Shown here one piece after another: positions 1 through 9,203 of a DNA stretch of 64,000 nucleotides (position 1 is its first letter; every line of letters begins with the position of its first letter). This DNA comes from Chitinophaga filiformis (GTDB lineage Bacteria; Bacteroidota; Bacteroidia; Chitinophagales; Chitinophagaceae), in NCBI RefSeq assembly GCF_900102545.1, contig NZ_FNBN01000010.1:1-64000 (forward strand), read 5' to 3'. The notes under the pieces are model-generated. The model was not told where the DNA came from. It did not search any database and worked only from the letters and a program-made list of their open reading frames with translations. Both the position numbers and the translations under genes were made by a program.

Positions 1-127
1 TAAACAAAACAACCTTTTTAGGATTATCTTTTAATATTGTAAAATTCAAACGGATTATCTCATCAAAACTGTAAACCTATACCAGGACAAGACAGCTTGT
101 ACGGCGTCAATACCTGTTCAGATACTG

Positions 128-182
128 GTTCGGTACTAGTAGAGATCCGGTAGAGGTATAGTAGAGGTTCGGTGAAGTCTAT
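128..182. repeat. 11-bp imperfect tandem repeat array
   Basis: GTAGAG begins at 139, 150 and 161, and a degenerate GTGAAG begins at 172, so the unit recurs every 11 bp, about one helical turn. A weaker unit may start at 128. It lies in the non-coding 209 bp downstream of the GH63 glucosidase gene, where nothing else was recognised. Whether it is a protein-binding array or a replication-slippage product cannot be told from sequence. Confidence 0.6.
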
Positions 183-209
183 AACCTATAGGGCTCTAAA
201 AGACCTGTA

Positions 210-2822
210 TCAGGGATTATTCTTCATCTTGATCAGGTTCGCCACAAGGCCGGTCCACCCAGTCTGATGGGAAGCGCCGAGCCCTTTCCCTGTTTCTCCA
301 TGGAAATATTCAAAAAAGAGGATGTTGTCCTTGAAATATGGGTCGTTCTGTAGTTTTTCATTATTGCCGAACACTGCCCTTCTGCCATTTTCATCTTTCA
401 GGAAGATCTTCAATAGGCGGCCTGCCAGCAAAGTACCCACTTCTTTCAGGGAATAGAACTTACCACTACGGCTGGGATATTCTATCCTGAAATCATCAGA
501 ATAGAAATAGTGGAATTTCCGAAGGCTTTCTATCATCAGGAAATTCATCTGCATCCAGACAGGTCCCCGCCAGTTGGAATTACCTCCATAGGTATAGCTG
601 TCACTTTCTCCGGGCAGGTATTTCACCCTTAATTCCACTCCGTCCTGACAGAATATAAAAGGATTGTGATCGTCGTACTTTTTGGAAAGAGAACGCACGC
701 CATAAGGGCTCAGGAACTCTGTTTCATCCAACATTCTGGAGAGCAGTTTTTTCATACGGTGACCACGCAACAGGCTAAGCAGGTGTTTATTCTCTTTGCC
801 TTCTTCACTCCAGCGGGATACCAGCTGCGCCAAATCAGGCCGGTGACGCAGGAACCAGGACATTCTCTTTTCGAAAGCCGGGTTGTTTTTCAGCGTTTCT
901 GTCGATATGACCTCTACGGCAAACAGGGGTATCAGTCCGACCATACTGCGCAGGCGCAGCCTTTCCACCCTGTTGTCGGGCATACGGATCTGGTCGTAGT
1001 AGAATTCGTCCTTATCGTCCCAGAGGCCATGCTTCACATCTCCCATGCTGGCCATGGCGCCGGCAATATAGAGGAAGTGTTCGAAGAACTTGATAGCCAT
1101 GCCGGTATACACTTTATTGTAGCTGGCCAGTTCCAGGGCAATATGCAGCATGTTCAGGGCATAAATGGCCATCCAGCTGGTAGCATCTGCCTGTTCCTGC
1201 CTGACGCCGCTGGGCAAGGGCATGCTGCGGTCAAATGCACCTACGTTATCCAGACCCAGGAAACCACCTTCGAAGATGTTGCTACCGTTACTGTCCTTCC
1301 GGTTCACCCACCAGGTAAAGTTGATCATCAGCTTATGGAATACTGCCTCCAGGAACTCATAGTCTTTACGGCCTTTAATGGCGGCGTCCTGTTTAAAGAT
1401 CCTGAAGGTAGCACCCGCATGCACGGGAGGGTTGACATCTCCGAAAGCCCATTCATAGGCAGGAAATTCTCCGGAGGCGTTCATATACCATTCCTCTGTC
1501 AGCATTAGCAACTGCTGTTTGGCGAAGTCAGGATCCACCATGGCCAGCGTCACACAATGGAAGGCCAAATCCCAGGCTGCATACCAGGGAAATTCCCATT
1601 TATCGGGTACAGAGATAATGTCTTCGTTGTTCAGCTGTTTCCAATTCTTATTACGGCCATTCAGCCTTTCAGCAGGAGGCGGCGGACTCGCAGGATCTCC
1701 ATCCAGCCATTGCTGTACTTTATAGCAATAGAATTGTTTATTCCACAGCATACCGCTCAGCGCCTGGCGCTGTACCAGTTTCTCGTCTTCGTCTTTGATG
1801 GTAGACTGGATATCGGCGTAGAACTCATCTGCTTCGGCCAGGCGTGTCTGGAAAAGCGTATCAAAATCTGCAAAAGGACTGGCAGCCTGCTTGTCTGACA
1901 AGCGTAAACGCACAGTAGCAGATCCTTTGGCAGGTATGGACTGTTTATAGTGTACGGCGGCTTTGGTGCCTTTTCTTTCGGGATTGATGGTATCGGTGCC
2001 GTAGGCAATGTGATCATGGATACCGTCTTTCGGATAAGGCGTATTGCCTGCTACCTTGTACAGGCGGGGGTAGTTGGTTTCATTTTCACAGAATAGCAGC
2101 TGGCCATCCCCTTCCTGGTAGAGGTATTGCACCGCTATTTTTTCATGGTGGAGGCGGATGGTACGATCGTCTTCCCCCAACATGGCCGGCTTATAATCAT
2201 GACGCCCCCATGCCCAGGTATTGCGGAACCAGACCATAGGTGCCAGGTGCAGATCTGCTGCTTCGTTTCCCCTGTTATGCGCTGTGATCTTTACCAGGAT
2301 ATCATCAGTGCCGGCTTTGGCATATTCAATGAATACATCGAAGTATTTATCCTCGTTAAAAATGCCTGTATCTATTATTTCGAATTCCTCCTGATGCTTG
2401 CCTCTGCGTGCATTCTCATCTATCAGCCATTGGTAGGGATATGCCTGCTGCGGGTATTTATACAGCATTTTCATATAGGAATGCGTAGGCGTGGCGTCGA
2501 GGTAGTAGTATAGTTCCTTTACGTCCTCCCCGTGGTTGCCCTGTGCATTGGTAAGTCCGAAAAGGCGTTCTTTCATGATAGGGTCCTTCCCGTTCCACAG
2601 TCCGAGAGAGAAGCATAACAGCTGCTTATCATCCGAGATACCTGCTATGCCATCCTCTCCCCATCTCCATGCCCTGCTGCGGGCCATATCGTGGGTGGTA
2701 TAGTCCCAGGCACTGCCATCGGCGCTATAGTCTTCCCTGACAGTCCCCCATTGCCTGTCACTCACATAAGATCCCCATTTCTTCCATCCTGTCTGTTGTA
2801 ATCTCTGTTGTTCCTTAGTCAT
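210..2822 (-). CDS. GH63-type glucosidase (MGH1-like)
   Basis: Large cytosolic (alpha/alpha)6-barrel glycosidase resembling bacterial members of GH63, which act on alpha-glucosidic substrates such as glucosylglycerate or short alpha-glucosides. Family hallmarks include the N-terminal block WGTVREDYS, the FPWYAAWDLAFHC segment in the middle and GNSNWRGPVWMQMNFL near the C-terminus. No signal peptide is visible. The open frame begins at an ATG at 2855 that overlaps the upstream gene. I prefer the internal ATG at 2822, because the protein then begins MTKEQQRLQ, as family members usually do, and starts two bases after the DUF3810 stop. This gives about 870 residues, normal for the family. It is probably co-transcribed with the DUF3810 gene. 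The exact substrate is unknown. Confidence 0.85.
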   Translation of the reverse strand: MTKEQQRLQQTGWKKWGSYVSDRQWGTVREDYSADGSAWDYTTHDMARSRAWRWGEDGIAGISDDKQLLCFSLGLWNGKDPIMKERLFGLTNAQGNHGEDVKELYYYLDATPTHSYMKMLYKYPQQAYPYQWLIDENARRGKHQEEFEIIDTGIFNEDKYFDVFIEYAKAGTDDILVKITAHNRGNEAADLHLAPMVWFRNTWAWGRHDYKPAMLGEDDRTIRLHHEKIAVQYLYQEGDGQLLFCENETNYPRLYKVAGNTPYPKDGIHDHIAYGTDTINPERKGTKAAVHYKQSIPAKGSATVRLRLSDKQAASPFADFDTLFQTRLAEADEFYADIQSTIKDEDEKLVQRQALSGMLWNKQFYCYKVQQWLDGDPASPPPPAERLNGRNKNWKQLNNEDIISVPDKWEFPWYAAWDLAFHCVTLAMVDPDFAKQQLLMLTEEWYMNASGEFPAYEWAFGDVNPPVHAGATFRIFKQDAAIKGRKDYEFLEAVFHKLMINFTWWVNRKDSNGSNIFEGGFLGLDNVGAFDRSMPLPSGVRQEQADATSWMAIYALNMLHIALELASYNKVYTGMAIKFFEHFLYIAGAMASMGDVKHGLWDDKDEFYYDQIRMPDNRVERLRLRSMVGLIPLFAVEVISTETLKNNPAFEKRMSWFLRHRPDLAQLVSRWSEEGKENKHLLSLLRGHRMKKLLSRMLDETEFLSPYGVRSLSKKYDDHNPFIFCQDGVELRVKYLPGESDSYTYGGNSNWRGPVWMQMNFLMIESLRKFHYFYSDDFRIEYPSRSGKFYSLKEVGTLLAGRLLKIFLKDENGRRAVFGNNEKLQNDPYFKDNILFFEYFHGETGKGLGASHQTGWTGLVANLIKMKNNP

Positions 2823-2824
2823 AT

Positions 2825-3910
2825 TTATCTGATCTTGAAGTAAGCGATTAGCCATCCTACCACTTCACTGTAGCTGTGGATGCCTTTTTCCTGTCTGTTA
2901 GCCTTAAGATACTGGTCATAGATCATTGCAGTGTAGTCGTCTACCGGACTGCGGTAGCGATCATAGAAATCCCTCATCTGCCGCATATCGGCCCTGATAC
3001 CCGGTACTGTATTGCGCCAGAGCTCTCCAGCCAATGTGGTGTCCTGTCTTCTGAGCTGACGCACGCTATACATAAACATCTCAAAGTTAGCAGCATAACG
3101 AAAGCGGGCATCAGGATAATTATCAGCTACAAGATAACCCACAAAATTGGCTTCTTGTTCAGGCGCGTATCCTAACTGATGGGCCACCTCATGGCAGATC
3201 GTGAAGGGATGCAGAAAACCGGGTGTGGTTACATTGACCTGGGCTTCGCCGGTGAAGGGGTTCAGATAGCCGCCCACTCCCATGTAATTCAGCAGCGGGC
3301 TGTAGAGGGTAGGCTTGATACAGGCATTTTCATACTGCAGGCTGGGCCACTGCTTGCCGGCAAGGTCATAAGCCATTACAGCCTGGCTGAACATAGCAGC
3401 ACTATCGGCACCAGGGTGCGTGGCATTAACACTATCCCCCAGGGCGATCTTACATTGGTTCACCCGCTGCCGCAGCGTGTCTGCCAGCTGGTATAACTGG
3501 TCGGTCGTATACTCGTCTACATCCAGGTGGAGATCCTTTTCCAGGGAATTGCGGTCATAATTGAGTCCCCAGAACAACATAAAGACCAGATATACAGTCA
3601 GTAAGGACTGAATGCCCCTTAAAATCAAAATACCGAGCCTCCCCCATTGCCTTTTTATAATTTTATAACATATATTTAACAAATAAACAATCAGAGTTAT
3701 AATCCAGGCGGCATAAATTACGTCGCCGACACTAAAAGGCACTTTCCCCAGTACCTTGCGGAGAAGTAAACTGATCCAACTGTATAACCTATGAAAGTAA
3801 TAGCCAGAAAACCTGTCACTGAATGTAAACAACGCCTGCAGGACACAAATGCACAAAACGGTTATCAGTATACGTACTCCAATACCCTTTATCTTTATTT
3901 TAAAATCCAT
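2825..3910 (-). CDS. DUF3810 membrane protein with HEXXH motif
   Basis: A 361-residue protein with about three N-terminal membrane segments (residues 10-30, 60-80 and 95-115) followed by a globular domain. It carries HEVAHQLGY (H240, E241, H244) and a downstream acidic residue in EQEANF, the pattern of a gluzincin-type zinc metallopeptidase. The family (DUF3810) has no established substrate, and the peptidase activity is inferred from the motif. It is upstream of the GH63 gene in the same orientation and almost abuts it. The start codon lies only 13 bp from the divergent fructosamine kinase start, so its promoter must overlap that gene. Confidence 0.85.
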   Translation of the reverse strand: MDFKIKIKGIGVRILITVLCICVLQALFTFSDRFSGYYFHRLYSWISLLLRKVLGKVPFSVGDVIYAAWIITLIVYLLNICYKIIKRQWGRLGILILRGIQSLLTVYLVFMLFWGLNYDRNSLEKDLHLDVDEYTTDQLYQLADTLRQRVNQCKIALGDSVNATHPGADSAAMFSQAVMAYDLAGKQWPSLQYENACIKPTLYSPLLNYMGVGGYLNPFTGEAQVNVTTPGFLHPFTICHEVAHQLGYAPEQEANFVGYLVADNYPDARFRYAANFEMFMYSVRQLRRQDTTLAGELWRNTVPGIRADMRQMRDFYDRYRSPVDDYTAMIYDQYLKANRQEKGIHSYSEVVGWLIAYFKIR

Positions 3911-3923
3911 ATCTACTTGACAA

Positions 3924-4802
3924 ATGACCGATGAATTATTAATGGGTGAGCTGACATCTGCACTTTCCCTCCAGTCGGGAATGAAAATACATATTAATTA
4001 CGCAGAAAAACTACCTGGTGGAGATATAAATGAAACTTTTAAGCTGAATACAGATAGCGGTCTGCTGTTCCTGAAAATGAACGATGCGCGCAACTATCCT
4101 GATATGTTCGAGCGGGAGTTTATGGGCCTGGAAGCGATTTATGCTACTCATACATTGGGTGTACCTCGTCCGCTGGCCACTGGCCGTTCGGGTGGGAAAG
4201 TGTTCCTGGTCACTGAATTTATAGAGAAAGGTGGCGCCAATCCTGATTTCTGGGAGAATTTTGCAGCGGGTTTGTCACATATGCACAGGCATACACAGTC
4301 ACATTTCGGGCTGCCGCAGGCCAATTATATCGGAACGATCAAACAATATAACACTCCTTATACTAACTGGTCTGTTTTTTACGCGTTCAACCGTTTACAA
4401 CCACTGACCAGGGTGGCGTACGACCGTCATGTGATTGACAAACAGATGGTAAAGCAGATGGAGCAGTTGTGGCGGCAGTTACCGCAGATATTTCCGGATG
4501 AACCACCGGCATTGCTGCATGGGGACTTGTGGTCAGGCAATTTTATGGTAGGGCCGGATGGCAGGGCACGTGTGTATGATCCGGCGCTTTATTATGGCAA
4601 CCGCGAAATGGACCTGGCTATGGCAAGGCTTTTCGGTGGATTTGACACCCGTTTTTATTATACCTATCAAAGTATGTTCCCGCTGGCCAATGACTGGCAG
4701 CAACGGATCAGTATATGTCAGCTGTATCCCCTGATGGTACACCTGCTGCTGTTTGGAGGTAGTTATTACAATAGCGTAAAGGAAGTGCTGGATACCTTCT
4801 GA
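3924..4802 (+). CDS. Fructosamine kinase family protein
   Basis: A 292-residue cytosolic kinase of the fructosamine-3-kinase/aminoglycoside phosphotransferase fold. The family phosphorylates ketosamines formed by glycation so that they decompose. Visible hallmarks are an N-terminal nucleotide-binding region with LPGGDINETFKL, the catalytic loop LLHGDLWSGNFM (around residues 198-209), and the metal-binding Asp in YDPALYYGNREMDLA. Length matches the family, so the first ATG is kept. It diverges from the DUF3810 gene across 13 bp. A weak TATCTTTA at 3890-3897, inside the DUF3810 coding region, could serve as its promoter. Confidence 0.9.
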   Translation: MTDELLMGELTSALSLQSGMKIHINYAEKLPGGDINETFKLNTDSGLLFLKMNDARNYPDMFEREFMGLEAIYATHTLGVPRPLATGRSGGKVFLVTEFIEKGGANPDFWENFAAGLSHMHRHTQSHFGLPQANYIGTIKQYNTPYTNWSVFYAFNRLQPLTRVAYDRHVIDKQMVKQMEQLWRQLPQIFPDEPPALLHGDLWSGNFMVGPDGRARVYDPALYYGNREMDLAMARLFGGFDTRFYYTYQSMFPLANDWQQRISICQLYPLMVHLLLFGGSYYNSVKEVLDTF

Positions 4803-4806
4803 TGGC

Positions 4807-6867
4807 TTACAGCAATTCTTTCATTCTCTCATATTCCTGTTCGATGATCGGATAGAATTTATCCAGGTCGCGCGAGATGCCTGCGAAGACTTCATCCACC
4901 TCTTCGGGAGGGGTGTGTACGTTATTGTTGAGCGTATTTTCCAGCTGCTGCATTTTACTGGTGATCCAGGTAAGTCCCACCATGGCGAAATTTGGTTTCA
5001 GTTTATGTACCTGAAATTTGAGCTGTTCCCAGTCACGGTTTTCCACCAGTTTCCTTAGTTTTACGACTTCCTCCCGGATAGTTTTCAGGAAGATCTCAAA
5101 GAGATCTGCGGCATAGGAGATATTGTCTTCGTATAAAGCATTCAGGTACTTTACATCCAGCTCACTGTGGAATTCAAATCCGGAAAAGTTTGTAGAATCC
5201 TCCATTATTAGTTCTGTTTCATCATCATTCAGGTACTTGTTTAATACCTGTAATAATTGGTCTGGCGTATAAGGTTTTGTTAAGATATCAGTAATACCTG
5301 CCTGTCTTGCCTGTGTGAAAGTGCTCTCCATGGCCAGGGCAGTGGTAGCCACGAGAGGGGTGGCCACATTTGGTTTGGTTTCATCCTGCCTGATCTTTTC
5401 AGCAAGTTCCAGACCATTCAGGCCGGGAATACGAATATCGAGCAAAATCAGGTCATATAGTCTTGAATCCAGGAAATAGAGTGCATCCGGCCCATTGGTG
5501 GCCAGCTGATGTTGTATATTGTATTTCTCCAGCAAACTGATGATATACCTGAGGTTCATAGGATTGTCCTCGATGACCAGTACTTTGGCTGCTGAAAAAT
5601 TGGGTTGCCTGCTCATATTTCCGGACCTTAAGTTTGTTACTGAGGGTTTGCGGGTATCAATAAAGGGCAGGTTAAATGAAAAACAGGTGCTGTAGCCATG
5701 AGATTCTTCCACGAGGATACTGCCCCCCTGTAGTTCCACCAGCTGTTTGGATATGGCTAAACCTAATCCTGTGCCACCATATATTTCCCTGATTTCCTGT
5801 TCTGCCTGTTTGTAGTTTTGGAAAATGAGTTCCAGCTTGTCTTTCTGGATACCAATACCGGTATCGCATACCTGGAAGCGCACCCAGCGTTTATCTTCCT
5901 GCCAGGATTCGAGCTTTACATTAATGGCTATTTCTCCTTCCCTGGTGAATTTCTCTGCATTACCTAACAAGTTCATAAGTATTTGGTTCAGCAGCATATC
6001 GTCGCCTACCAGCCGGTTCTGTAACTGAGGGTCGATAGTGGCAGAGATTTTCACGGGTCGCTGGCCCATTTTCAGTTCAAAAGTATGTCGCAGAGATTGT
6101 ACCAGTTCCGTCAGGTTAAACTCCCTTTGGTTGACCTGTAGCGCTCCCGCCTCAATTTTGGAAAGGTCGAGGATATCTGAGATAAGTCCCATCAGGATAC
6201 CTGATGAGTGTTTCAGGATGTTGATATAATCCCGCTGTTTGGCATCGAGGTTGGTTTCTTCCAGGAGATGGGTCATCCCCACGATAACGTTCAGGGGTGT
6301 CCGGATTTCGTGACTCATGCTGGCCAGGAATTCCTTCTGAGCGCCCCGGGCCTCTTCTGCCTGCCGGCGGGCCAGATCCATTTCGGAGCGGGGCATTTTA
6401 TGCCTGGATACATCCACGATCTGCCAGATACTGCCGATAAAACGGCGCTTCTCTATCAGGGGATTATAGCTTACTTCATATATACGTCCGTCTTTCAGGA
6501 TCAGTTCCCAGCCGAAATAAGGTTTCTTTTTCTGGCGGAGGTCCTTCATTTTCTCCTCAAAGGTGTCGGCACGAAGTACAAGGCGGCTAAAGTATTTAAT
6601 AACAGCGGAAAAGGACATCCCGGTGATGTGGGTGATGTCGGCCCCGGCATTTTCTTCAAATACCCGGTTGACCCAGATAACGCGGTGCATTGCATTGGTA
6701 ACCAATACCCCGGCATTGCTATTCTGGAGGAATACGCTGATAGGGAGTGAAAATATAGCAAGACTGTCCGTAGATAAACTACGGCCTGTGGGATGTTTTC
6801 TCGTACCTTTGATCCGGGCTTTTGCCATTCTGTTTAGTCCTGGTTGGGAGTTGGCGCTCCAATACAT
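4807..6867 (-). CDS. Hybrid sensor histidine kinase (PAS-HK-REC-Hpt)
   Basis: A soluble 686-residue hybrid kinase with no membrane segment. The order is a PAS-like domain (about 45-155), HisKA with phospho-accepting H186 in MSHEIRTPLN, HATPase_c with an N-box around LMNLLGNAEKF and the G-box GGTGLGLAIS near 364, a receiver domain with acidic pocket E433/D434 and phospho-acceptor D477, and an Hpt domain with H621 in VHKLKPNF. The whole phosphorelay His-Asp-His is therefore in one chain. The final output regulator is not encoded next to it. The cytosolic PAS domain suggests an intracellular signal. An internal Met at residue 14 is an alternative start. Confidence 0.92.
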   Translation of the reverse strand: MYWSANSQPGLNRMAKARIKGTRKHPTGRSLSTDSLAIFSLPISVFLQNSNAGVLVTNAMHRVIWVNRVFEENAGADITHITGMSFSAVIKYFSRLVLRADTFEEKMKDLRQKKKPYFGWELILKDGRIYEVSYNPLIEKRRFIGSIWQIVDVSRHKMPRSEMDLARRQAEEARGAQKEFLASMSHEIRTPLNVIVGMTHLLEETNLDAKQRDYINILKHSSGILMGLISDILDLSKIEAGALQVNQREFNLTELVQSLRHTFELKMGQRPVKISATIDPQLQNRLVGDDMLLNQILMNLLGNAEKFTREGEIAINVKLESWQEDKRWVRFQVCDTGIGIQKDKLELIFQNYKQAEQEIREIYGGTGLGLAISKQLVELQGGSILVEESHGYSTCFSFNLPFIDTRKPSVTNLRSGNMSRQPNFSAAKVLVIEDNPMNLRYIISLLEKYNIQHQLATNGPDALYFLDSRLYDLILLDIRIPGLNGLELAEKIRQDETKPNVATPLVATTALAMESTFTQARQAGITDILTKPYTPDQLLQVLNKYLNDDETELIMEDSTNFSGFEFHSELDVKYLNALYEDNISYAADLFEIFLKTIREEVVKLRKLVENRDWEQLKFQVHKLKPNFAMVGLTWITSKMQQLENTLNNNVHTPPEEVDEVFAGISRDLDKFYPIIEQEYERMKELL

Positions 6868-6928
6868 AAATTTATACAGTAATACAATATATAAATATTA
6901 TGTTGGGAATCAACAAAATTAGGAAATT

Positions 6929-6958
6929 TTTGCAATTGGAAATATTTGGTTACCTTTG
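6929..6958 (+). promoter_or_regulatory. Bacteroidota-type promoter for the yceD-rpmF-plsX operon
   Basis: A TTTG at 6929-6932 and TACCTTTG at 6951-6958 are separated by 18 bp. This matches the Bacteroidota sigma-A pattern TTTG/TAnnTTTG. It sits 28 bp before the chosen ATG at 6986. Confidence 0.7.
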
Positions 6959-6985
6959 CATCCCTCTAAAAGTGAGGATTTTATT

Positions 6986-7522
6986 ATGAAAGCACTCCGT
7001 CAATTTGATATTGCCTTTGTGGGACTGAAACCCGGAGAGCATACATTTGAGTACCAAATTACGGATAGTTTCTTTGAAAACTACGGCCCGCAGGATTTCA
7101 GTGATTGTAACGCGACTGTTAAGTTGCTGTTAGACAAGAAGAGTAATTTTTTCCTGTTAAAATTCGAAATTGGCGGAAAGGTGACAGTCAACTGCGACCG
7201 TTGCGGACAACCATTTGAGTTACAGCTCTGGGATGATTTTGACCAGGTTGTGAAGATGGTGGATAATCCGGACGAGATGAAAGAGGATGAGGACCCGGAT
7301 GTAGCTTATATATCTAAAACGGAATCTCACCTGAATGTTGCGGAATGGATATACGAGTTCATTAATCTCAGTATCCCGATGCAACGTATTCATCCTGATG
7401 ATAGTACGGGCAAAAGCGGTTGTGATCCGAAGGTACTGGACATGCTTGACCAGATGAACCGGCAGGCGAACGAAAAGGGGAATCCGATCTGGAAAGACCT
7501 GGATAAATTTCGTGAGAACTGA
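6986..7522 (+). CDS. YceD/DUF177 family protein
   Basis: A protein of about 178 residues of the YceD (DUF177) family. The family is linked to 23S rRNA or large ribosomal subunit maturation and is classically encoded just before rpmF. A CDRCG-type motif (NCDRCGQPFELQ) and an acidic region DNPDEMKEDEDPD are visible, and a conserved CDPK-like tetrapeptide lies near the C-terminus. The frame opens upstream at a TTG, but the ATG at 6986 is preferred because the promoter -7 box lies at 6951-6958. It is the first gene of a likely three-gene operon with rpmF and plsX. Confidence 0.88.
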   Translation: MKALRQFDIAFVGLKPGEHTFEYQITDSFFENYGPQDFSDCNATVKLLLDKKSNFFLLKFEIGGKVTVNCDRCGQPFELQLWDDFDQVVKMVDNPDEMKEDEDPDVAYISKTESHLNVAEWIYEFINLSIPMQRIHPDDSTGKSGCDPKVLDMLDQMNRQANEKGNPIWKDLDKFREN

Positions 7523-7596
7523 TTGTGGTGTATCTTCAAAGGCGGACTGATATAACTTATTAAACACTAAACAAGGACAATTAAAACTTAAATACG

Positions 7597-7791
7597 ATGC
7601 CAAATCCGAAACGCAGACATTCTCAGCAAAGATCAGCTAAGAGAAGGACGCATTACAAGGCCTTTGCGGATACTTTAAGCACAGATAGCGCAACTGGTGA
7701 AGTGCACCTGAGACATCGTGCTCACTGGGTAGAGAACAAACTGTACTACAGAGGTAAAGTAGTATTGGAAAAACAAAGTAGCGCTAAATAA
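7597..7791 (+). CDS. rpmF: 50S ribosomal protein L32
   Basis: A 64-residue basic protein starting MPNPKRRHSQQRSAKRRTH, the diagnostic N-terminus of bacterial L32 in the large ribosomal subunit. The zinc-binding cysteine pairs found in some L32 proteins are absent, so it is the C-minus form. It lies 74 bp after the YceD gene and 44 bp before plsX, the usual bacterial order linking ribosome and phospholipid synthesis genes. Confidence 0.97.
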   Translation: MPNPKRRHSQQRSAKRRTHYKAFADTLSTDSATGEVHLRHRAHWVENKLYYRGKVVLEKQSSAK

Positions 7792-7835
7792 TTTTACTAA
7801 TTTTACCCCGACCAAACAGACAAACCTAAACGTTC

Positions 7836-8777
7836 ATGAGAATCGGGCTTGATATGATGGGTGGCGACTTCGCCCCCCTGGAAGCAGTAAAAGGAGTAAA
7901 ATTATATTTAGACACTGTTGCTACAGACGCGCACCTGGTGCTGATTGGTGATGAGACAGCTCTAAAGCCTTTGTTGTCAGATGCGCAGTTAGACCAATCA
8001 AAATATTCAGTTGTTCATTCATCCCAGGTAATCGGGATGAATGAACATCCTACCAAAGCACTGAAGGAGAAACCGCAATCCTCTATCGGCATTGGCTTCC
8101 ATTTATTACAAAATGGTAAAATCGATGCATTTATTAGTGCTGGTAATACCGGTGCTATGATGGTGGGTACATTCTACTCTATCAAAGCGATAGATGGAAT
8201 ACAACGGCCAACTATATCCACTCCCGTTCCCAGGGAAAATGGATCTTTCGGGCTTTTACTGGATGTTGGTATCAACGCGGACTGCAAACCTGAAAACCTG
8301 CTGCAATTTGCCATTCTTGGTTCACTTTATTCCCAGCACATTCTGAAGATCAATAATCCTAAAGTAGGGCTGCTGAATATTGGTGAAGAGGAAGGCAAAG
8401 GTAATCTCCTGGCGCAGGCAACTTATCCTTTACTCAAAGACAATCCGTTGCTGAATTTCATCGGTAACGTAGAAGGAAGGGATGTTTTGACTGACAAGGC
8501 AGATGTGATAGTGTGCGAAGGATTTACCGGTAACGTCGTGTTGAAAATGGCTGAATCCATCCATGAAATTGCGGTAAGACGTAATATCAAGGATGATTAC
8601 ATGAACAAATTCGACTTCGAAAGTTATGGTGGTACTCCTGTATTAGGGGTTTCACAACCGGTGATCATTGGTCATGGTATTTCCAAAGGCCTGGCCTTTA
8701 AAAACATGATCGCGCTGGCTCAACAGATGATCGAAAGCAAGCTGCTGGATAAAGTCCGGGAAAGCTTTGTGAAATAA
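7836..8777 (+). CDS. plsX: Phosphate acyltransferase PlsX
   Basis: A 313-residue peripheral membrane enzyme that converts acyl-ACP and phosphate to acyl-phosphate, feeding PlsY in phosphatidic acid synthesis. The N-terminus MRIGLDMMGGDFAP and the segments SAGNTGAMMVG and CEGFTGNVVLKM are characteristic. The length is normal. It is the last gene of the yceD-rpmF-plsX operon and is followed by a strong hairpin. The fabH gene that often follows plsX is absent here. Confidence 0.97.
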   Translation: MRIGLDMMGGDFAPLEAVKGVKLYLDTVATDAHLVLIGDETALKPLLSDAQLDQSKYSVVHSSQVIGMNEHPTKALKEKPQSSIGIGFHLLQNGKIDAFISAGNTGAMMVGTFYSIKAIDGIQRPTISTPVPRENGSFGLLLDVGINADCKPENLLQFAILGSLYSQHILKINNPKVGLLNIGEEEGKGNLLAQATYPLLKDNPLLNFIGNVEGRDVLTDKADVIVCEGFTGNVVLKMAESIHEIAVRRNIKDDYMNKFDFESYGGTPVLGVSQPVIIGHGISKGLAFKNMIALAQQMIESKLLDKVRESFVK

Positions 8778-8807
8778 TTTACGTCCTATTGGAAATGAAA
8801 GGTATTG

Positions 8808-8839
8808 ATACCGTCTCGTGTTGAGACGGTATTTTTTTT
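8808..8839 (+). terminator. Rho-independent terminator after plsX
   Basis: A perfect 10-bp stem ATACCGTCTC (8808-8817) / GAGACGGTAT (8823-8832) with a five-base loop is followed by eight T residues (8832-8839). It lies 30 bp after the plsX stop. Confidence 0.93.
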
Positions 8840-9188
8840 GTATTGATTGACGATACCGCGGTTTCAGGCTGGGATCACTGGCCGAGTTCTTTGAAGCTGC
8901 GTGCTATTAAGCATTTGAAATCGTATGAGCCATTGGTTATGTATTAAACCCCTGTCAATCGTATCGACGGCTTCAAACAACTTAGGCCAGCGATTCCCAC
9001 CTGAAACCGCTACACTTAGTGCGTTCCGGTTATAGATTGAGGGGTATAATGTATGCGTTTCAGTGCGACATTGATAATCAATACAAATAAACATAAATAT
9101 CAACCCGCCCTGAGGCGGGCTGACCGAAGCGATTGATATATGCGGATCGGACCTTCCAGCAGAGTTGACCGCGATTAATATGTGCGGA
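8840..9188. other. Intergenic region with GC hairpin and no recognised gene
   Basis: About 350 bp between the plsX terminator and the end of the giant kinase gene. A minus-strand frame of up to 79 codons (9103 to 8864) exists, but its translation resembles nothing I know and has no promoter. A GC-rich inverted repeat CCCGCC/GGCGGG at about 9104-9118, followed on the minus strand by an AT-rich stretch, may terminate transcription of the kinase operon. Confidence 0.4.
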
Positions 9189-9203
9189 TCAGACCTTTTC
9201 CAG
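9122..9203. repeat. Imperfect 45-bp tandem duplication at a gene end
   Basis: Bases 9122-9159 and 9167-9203 are imperfect direct copies. Both run GACCG, then CGATT, then TGCGGATC, then GACCTT, then CCAG, with small gaps and a few substitutions. The second copy spans the stop codon and last few codons of the giant histidine kinase gene. The first copy lies just downstream and therefore duplicates the 3' end of that gene. Confidence 0.6.

Noticed and set aside
666..1508. 280-codon plus-strand frame
   Set aside because: It is antisense to the confidently identified GH63 gene and has no family signature.
8864..9103. 79-codon minus-strand frame after plsX
   Set aside because: It opens at a TTG with no promoter, resembles no known family, and lies in a repeat-containing gap.
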